Assembly (NCBI RefSeq): GCF_034521165.1
Contig: NZ_JAXHMV010000008.1
Span: forward strand, 496,001 to 560,000
Source: Thiohalophilus sp.
Lineage (GTDB): Bacteria > Pseudomonadota > Gammaproteobacteria > UBA6429 > Thiohalophilaceae
DNA length: 64,000 bases
Reading direction: 5' to 3'
This document shows positions 60,336-64,000 of the stretch, in pieces; the first letter of the stretch is position 1, and every line of letters begins with the position of its first letter. Position numbers and translations under genes: made by a program. Below the pieces are notes generated by a model, which was given only the letters and a program-made list of their open reading frames with translations, was not told where the DNA came from and ran no database searches.

Positions 60336-60489
60336 GACGAACGCGGAGGACGCAGAGGCGCAAAGACGCAGAGAAATGAATTTTGAATTCTAAATCAGTG
60401 GAACTGTATTTTAGATAGAAAAAGTTGCCAGGAAGATCAAAAAACATGATCTCCGCGCCTCTGCGGCTCCGCGTCCTCTGCGTTTTTAA
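60336..60489. repeat. Period-8 hyphenated palindrome with a long loop
   Basis: The left arm (60336-60376) consists of ACGCGGAGG/ACGCAGAGG-like units, the right arm (60448-60489) of the complement CTCCGCG/CTCTGCG units. The 70-base AT-rich loop has no reading frame of note. It lies between the receptor terminator and the end of the minus-strand sigma-54 activator, 14 bases from its stop; this accounts for most of the 320-base gap. Confidence 0.88.
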
Positions 60490-60503
60490 TCAGGGATGCT
60501 GAT

Positions 60504-61454
60504 TTATTCGATCGCGTATTTTTTCATGCGGTAGATCAGCGCGCTGCGGGTGATGCCGAGCAGCCGGGCGGCCTTGCTCTGGTTGCCGGTGACCCGGGCC
60601 AGTGCCTGGCGAATCATGCTCGCTTCCAGGTCATCGAGCTGTACGCCCGTACCGGGCAGTTGCAGTGAACTGTCCTGCCCGGTGTTCGGGCGGACGATCT
60701 CGGCCGGCAGATTGCCGACATCGAGGGTCTTGCCGGGCAGCAGCACCAGCATGCGTTCGCAGACGTTGCGCAGCTCACGCACGTTGCCGGGCCAGGCGTA
60801 AGCCTGCAAGGCTTCGATGGCGGCAGTGGTATAGCGGGGTGCATCCAGACGATGATAGATTGCCAGGCGTGCTGTCAGCTTGCCCAGCAGCAGTTCGATA
60901 TCGGAAAAACGTTCGCGCAACGGCGGCAGATGCAGCGGTACCACGTGCAGGCGGTAATAGAGATCTTCACGGAACAGACCTTCTTTCACCAGCGTATACA
61001 GATCCCGGTTACTGGCGGCAATGACCCGTACATCCACCTTTTCTGTCGTGGTCTGACCCAGTGGCTGGATCTCGCCCGATTCGAGAAAACGCAGGAGCTT
61101 GACCTGTACCGGCAGGGGCAGTTCGGCGACCTCATCCAGAAACAGGGTGCCGCCGTCGGCGGCCTTGAGTTTGCCCGGCTGATCCTGGTGGGCATCGGTG
61201 AACGCACCGCGCCGGTAACCAAACAGTTCAGCCTCAACCAGATTATCGGGCAGGGCGGCACAATTAATATTGATCATCGGCGCCCGGTTGCGCGAGCTCG
61301 TTCGGTGCATGCCATGCGCCAACAGCTCCTTGCCGGTGCCGGTTTCGCCGGTGATCAGGGTGGTGACCTCGGTCACGGCAATCAATTGCGCCGAGCGCAG
61401 AGTGGCAAGAAAGGCCGGAGCCTGGCCCAGTAAATGCGTGAATGCGTCATTCAT
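60504..61454 (-). CDS. Sigma-54-dependent activator without sensory domain (PspF-like layout)
   Basis: A 316-residue AAA+ enhancer-binding protein; the start at 61454 overlaps the upstream stop as ATGA. It has Walker A GETGTGKE (36-43), the sigma-54 contact loop as GAFTDA (83-88, consensus GAFTGA), Walker B GGTLFLDE (101-108) and a C-terminal Fis-type helix-turn-helix (MIRQALARVTGNQSKAARLL). The N-terminal sensory domain is absent, so activity must be controlled by another protein, as with PspF and PspA. The target genes are not evident. Confidence 0.88.
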   Translation of the reverse strand: MNDAFTHLLGQAPAFLATLRSAQLIAVTEVTTLITGETGTGKELLAHGMHRTSSRNRAPMININCAALPDNLVEAELFGYRRGAFTDAHQDQPGKLKAADGGTLFLDEVAELPLPVQVKLLRFLESGEIQPLGQTTTEKVDVRVIAASNRDLYTLVKEGLFREDLYYRLHVVPLHLPPLRERFSDIELLLGKLTARLAIYHRLDAPRYTTAAIEALQAYAWPGNVRELRNVCERMLVLLPGKTLDVGNLPAEIVRPNTGQDSSLQLPGTGVQLDDLEASMIRQALARVTGNQSKAARLLGITRSALIYRMKKYAIE

Positions 61455-62164
61455 GGCAAACTTCCTACAGAAACATGTTGATGACCGTGCGCCCAGGTCA
61501 GATAAAAGCTTGCGATAGCCAATACTATCAGCAGTAAACCCACGCCCATTTTGACCTGGGTCAACCGGGACAGCCTTGCCATCCATCCGGTTAATATACC
61601 GGCGGTCATTACCGAAGGCAAAGTCCCGGCGCCGAAACTCAGCATGAACAGCGCGCCATAGACCGCGTCACCGGCAGTACCCGAGATAATCAGTGCGGAA
61701 TAAACCAGCCCGCAGGGCAGCCAGCCCCAGACCAGGCCGAACAACCAGGCGTGCCAGGGTGAGCGCACCGGAATGAGTTTCTGCCCCCAGGGTTGCAACC
61801 GCTTCCACAACGGTTTGCCCAGTTGCTCGATCATGGCAAAACGGGGAAACCACTCGGCCAGATAGAGTCCGATACCAATCATCATGGCGCTGGCAATGCC
61901 TTGCAGGATCAGATGTCCTGTGTCGGGACTGAGCACCTTGAACAGGCTGTCACCCAGCCAGCCCAGCAGGGCGCCGGCGGCTGTGTAGCTGGTAATGCGA
62001 CCAAGGTTATAAGCGGAGATATAGGGAAACAACCGCCAGCGGTGTTCGCGGACCGCCGGCGGCAGACTGAAGGTCAGCGCGCCGATGATCCCGCCACACA
62101 TCCCCAGGCAGTGCAGACTACTGAACAGCCCGACAATAAAGGCACTGACCAGGGCAATATCCAT
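61451..62164 (-). CDS. TauE/SafE-DsbD-like membrane protein
   Basis: A 237-residue protein with six to seven membrane segments. The paired motifs LHCLGMCGGIIGAL and WGWLPCGLVYSALI are those of the sulfite exporter TauE/SafE (DsbD_2) group. Members occur beside cytochrome cbb3 oxidase assembly and copper P-type ATPase genes; a role in metal or thiol transfer across the membrane is likely. The C-terminus AHGHQHVSVG is histidine-rich. It is translationally coupled to the sigma-54 activator. Confidence 0.87.
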   Translation of the reverse strand: MDIALVSAFIVGLFSSLHCLGMCGGIIGALTFSLPPAVREHRWRLFPYISAYNLGRITSYTAAGALLGWLGDSLFKVLSPDTGHLILQGIASAMMIGIGLYLAEWFPRFAMIEQLGKPLWKRLQPWGQKLIPVRSPWHAWLFGLVWGWLPCGLVYSALIISGTAGDAVYGALFMLSFGAGTLPSVMTAGILTGWMARLSRLTQVKMGVGLLLIVLAIASFYLTWAHGHQHVSVGSLP

Positions 62165-62198
62165 CTAGATCAACACTCGCACAAGAAATAAAGCGACA

Positions 62199-63110
62199 TC
62201 ATAACATTACTTGATTGCCGCGACCTGTCGCGAGTCGGAAATCGGAACTCAGAACTCCAGGGGCCAGCTCCGGATGCATCGCCTGCAGGACATGCTGCAG
62301 CGTCAGCCGGGATTCGCCGGTCAGGTCAATCAGTTCGGTGGGATTCAGATCCGCCATCTGCCAGACCCGGGTATCGATGGGCAGATCATCATCCGGGCTG
62401 ATGGCTTGCTCGATCGTGTTGCCGATCGCGTTGGCCAGATGCACGATACCGGTTTCCTGAATGTAATGGTTCGCCAGGGCGGGCTGATGATGAAGGCCAA
62501 CCGCCTCGATTATTGCCTCGGGCATATGCCACTGATGCAGCAATGCTGCGCCAACTTCCCCATGGTCAATCCCGAAGACATCCCGCTCGATGTGGTACAG
62601 CTTGTCTTCGCCCTGCGCGGCACGCGCCAGAACCTGACGGGATTCTTCGGGTCGTAATAAATACATGACCAGTTTGCCGATGTCGTGCAGCAAACCGGCG
62701 ATAAACAGACGTTCGGTGTTAACGAACCGCAGTCGTTCGCCCAGGGTTCGGGCGGCGCTGGCCACCGCGAGGCTGTGGCGCCAGAACTGTTGGGGGGTGA
62801 TCAACCCCTCGGGAAACTGGTTGAACTGTCTGATCAGCGTCATGGTCATAATGATGTCCCGCAACGCATGGGTGCCGATGAGGGTGATGGCCATGGAGAT
62901 GCCGTCAATCTGCGACGACACGCCGCAAAAGGGACTGTTGACGATCTTCAGTACGCGCGCCGAAAGTGAGGCATCCTGATTGATGATTTCGGCAATCTCC
63001 GCGGCGCTGCAGGCGGGGTCGTTGATCAGTGTGTCAAGACGCGCGACGATGGCCGGCAGCATAATCCGCTCAAGGCGATCATAAAGCAGGGACTGGGGAT
63101 CGGGCGCCAT
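62199..63110 (-). CDS. HDOD domain signalling protein
   Basis: A 303-residue protein of the HDOD group, related to HD-GYP phosphodiesterases but usually without their catalytic residues; involved in stress and motility signalling. The core is LPAIVARLDTLINDPACSAA, IINQDASLSARVLKIVNSPF and FIAGLLHDIGKLVMYLLRPE with an HD pair, then HGEVGAALLHQWHMPEAIIE. The last dozen residues are encoded by a period-7 repeat (62225-62257). Confidence 0.87.
   Translation of the reverse strand: MAPDPQSLLYDRLERIMLPAIVARLDTLINDPACSAAEIAEIINQDASLSARVLKIVNSPFCGVSSQIDGISMAITLIGTHALRDIIMTMTLIRQFNQFPEGLITPQQFWRHSLAVASAARTLGERLRFVNTERLFIAGLLHDIGKLVMYLLRPEESRQVLARAAQGEDKLYHIERDVFGIDHGEVGAALLHQWHMPEAIIEAVGLHHQPALANHYIQETGIVHLANAIGNTIEQAISPDDDLPIDTRVWQMADLNPTELIDLTGESRLTLQHVLQAMHPELAPGVLSSDFRLATGRGNQVML
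62225..62257. repeat. Short period-7 array within the HDOD gene 3' end
   Basis: On the minus strand GAGTTCT, GAGTTCC, GATTTCC and GACTCGC follow in tandem. They are translated as VLSSDFRLA near the end of the HDOD protein. Confidence 0.65.
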
Positions 63111-63220
63111 GGCGTCGGGTAAGGTATCCTGTTATCCGTTGGCGAATCGCCGAGCCCGGTTCAGCCTGACCCGTTGATTTCGATTATAGGCGGTCCCGGT
63201 CAGTGATAACGCGAGCATTG

Positions 63221-63236
63221 TGTGAATATATTCACA
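63221..63236. promoter_or_regulatory. Perfect CRP/Vfr-type box between HDOD and copper ATPase genes
   Basis: TGTGAATATATTCACA is a full palindrome and an exact TGTGA-N6-TCACA site. It lies 72 bases before the copper ATPase ATG and 110 bases before the divergent HDOD start, so it could act on either. The other bases of the gap are AT-rich without further clear signals. Confidence 0.6.
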
Positions 63237-63308
63237 TTTTAAAGTAGGTATTTGAGACGGGCGGATGCCCGATAACGCGGTTTTAATCAATATATAAGGT
63301 AGCGTGGT

Positions 63309-64000
63309 ATGACGGCAGCAACCCGACTCTCCATCAGCGGCATGAGCTGTGCCGGCTGCGTAGCCAGCGTCGAACAGGCGCTGCAGGCGGTGCCCGGCGT
63401 CGAGCAGGCCGAGGTGAATTTCGCCGAGCACACCGCCACGGTCGAGGGCGATGTAAGTGCTGACAAACTGGTCGAGGCCGTCAAACAGGCCGGTTACGAC
63501 GCGGCCGAGATGAAAGGGCAAAATGCCGAGGCCGACAAGGAAGCGGCCGAGATGGCCCACTACCGCCGCCTGTTGCGCAAGACCGCGGTGGCGGCGGTGC
63601 TCGGGGTGCCGCTGGTGATCGGTGACATGGGCGGCTTCTTGCCCGCACTGGATACCTCACTCGGTCAGCCAATCTGGCTGTTTCTGGGGCTGCTCACCCT
63701 GGGGGTGATGATCTATGCCGGCGGCCATTTTTTCACCGGGGCGTGGAAGGCCTTTCGGGTGCATAACGCCAACATGGATACCCTGATTGCCCTGGGCACC
63801 GGTGCCGCCTGGGTCTATTCCGTGGTGGTGGTGCTGTTCCCCGACACCGTGCCGAGTCTGGCCCGGCATGCCTATTTCGAGGCGGCGGTGGTGATCATCG
63901 CCCTGGTCAATCTGGGCGGGGCGCTGGAGATGCGCGCCCGGGGCAAGACCTCCGAGGCGATCCGCCGGCTCATCGGTCTGCAGCCGAAGACCGCGCGGGT
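63309..64000 (+). CDS. Copper-translocating P-type ATPase, 3' end cut by window
   Basis: P1B-type ATPase that exports copper from the cytoplasm. I translated about 230 codons to the window end; the frame stays open. The N-terminal metal-binding domain has SISGMSCAGCVASVEQAL with the CxxC site, and then the first membrane segments follow (VAAVLGVPLVIGDMGGFL, WLFLGLLTLGVMIYAGGHFF, ANMDTLIALGTGAAWVYSVV). The CPC motif, phosphorylation and ATP domains are beyond the window. A GCGTGGT sequence rather than a strong ribosome site precedes the ATG. Neighbours include the TauE/SafE-like gene. Confidence 0.93.
   Translation, partial: MTAATRLSISGMSCAGCVASVEQALQAVPGVEQAEVNFAEHTATVEGDVSADKLVEAVKQAGYDAAEMKGQNAEADKEAAEMAHYRRLLRKTAVAAVLGVPLVIGDMGGFLPALDTSLGQPIWLFLGLLTLGVMIYAGGHFFTGAWKAFRVHNANMDTLIALGTGAAWVYSVVVVLFPDTVPSLARHAYFEAAVVIIALVNLGGALEMRARGKTSEAIRRLIGLQPKTAR

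Overview
The window is a GC-rich bacterial chromosome segment, most likely from a chemolithoautotrophic gammaproteobacterium of the sulfur/hydrogen-oxidising type. The reasons are a form IA RuBisCO with cbbQ/cbbO and a divergent cbbR, a Calvin-cycle/glycolysis cluster (gap-pgk-pyk-fba), a complete group 3b [NiFe]-hydrogenase operon, a beta-carbonic anhydrase, two SulP anion transporters, a YeeE/YedE sulfur-transport-like protein, a rhodanese and several small c-type cytochromes. I do not assign a genus. No rRNA, tRNA, prophage, classical IS transposase or CRISPR array was seen.

Layout. 1-4.9 kb: gap (cut by the window edge), pgk, pyk and fba. 5.1-10 kb: a small unknown protein, then five hydrogenase genes that overlap or abut (beta, gamma, delta and alpha subunits, maturation protease). 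10-11.6 kb: a toxin-antitoxin pair whose toxin is broken, and small membrane or unknown proteins. 11.8-17.8 kb: carbonic anhydrase, YedE-like protein, glycolate oxidase glcDEF. 17.8-28 kb: ankyrin protein, methyltransferase, CDF exporter, an ATP-grasp/CocE hydrolase pair, a ferritin-like protein, SulP, an MBL hydrolase and a cytochrome. 28-34.6 kb: a minus-strand cassette resembling decaprenyl-phosphoryl-arabinose synthesis (UbiA-HAD, DprE1-like, DprE2-like, epimerase, FAD oxidoreductase, GtrA). 34.8-38.3 kb: rhodanese, unknown genes, purEK. 38.3-47.5 kb: the RuBisCO locus cbbL-cbbS-cbbQ-methyltransferase-SulP-cbbO with divergent cbbR. 47.6-60.2 kb: a copper/heavy-metal region (Cys-rich periplasmic protein, CusC/B/A-like efflux system, cytochrome c, DUF302, TonB, copper-type TonB receptor). 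60.5-64 kb: PspF-like sigma-54 activator, TauE/SafE-like protein, HDOD protein and the start of a copper P-type ATPase.

The genes fit one physiology. Hydrogenase and the small cytochromes serve electron supply and transfer. Carbonic anhydrase and the SulP carrier inside the cbb cluster may supply inorganic carbon to RuBisCO. The gap/pgk/fba enzymes process its product, and glycolate oxidase recycles the photorespiratory by-product. The Cus-like exporter, P-type ATPase and TonB receptor handle copper.

The most distinctive non-genic signal is a set of short-period repeat arrays in two classes (period 7 and period 8), often arranged as hyphenated palindromes and usually lying just downstream of stop codons. 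In three genes the array supplies the stop codon or the C-terminal codons. One period-8 inverted repeat encloses a complete GxxExxY-family (PD-(D/E)XK-like) gene between cusB and cusA. Three genes (pgk, glcF and the FAD oxidoreductase) each carry a one-base deletion in a G or C run, probably an assembly artefact.
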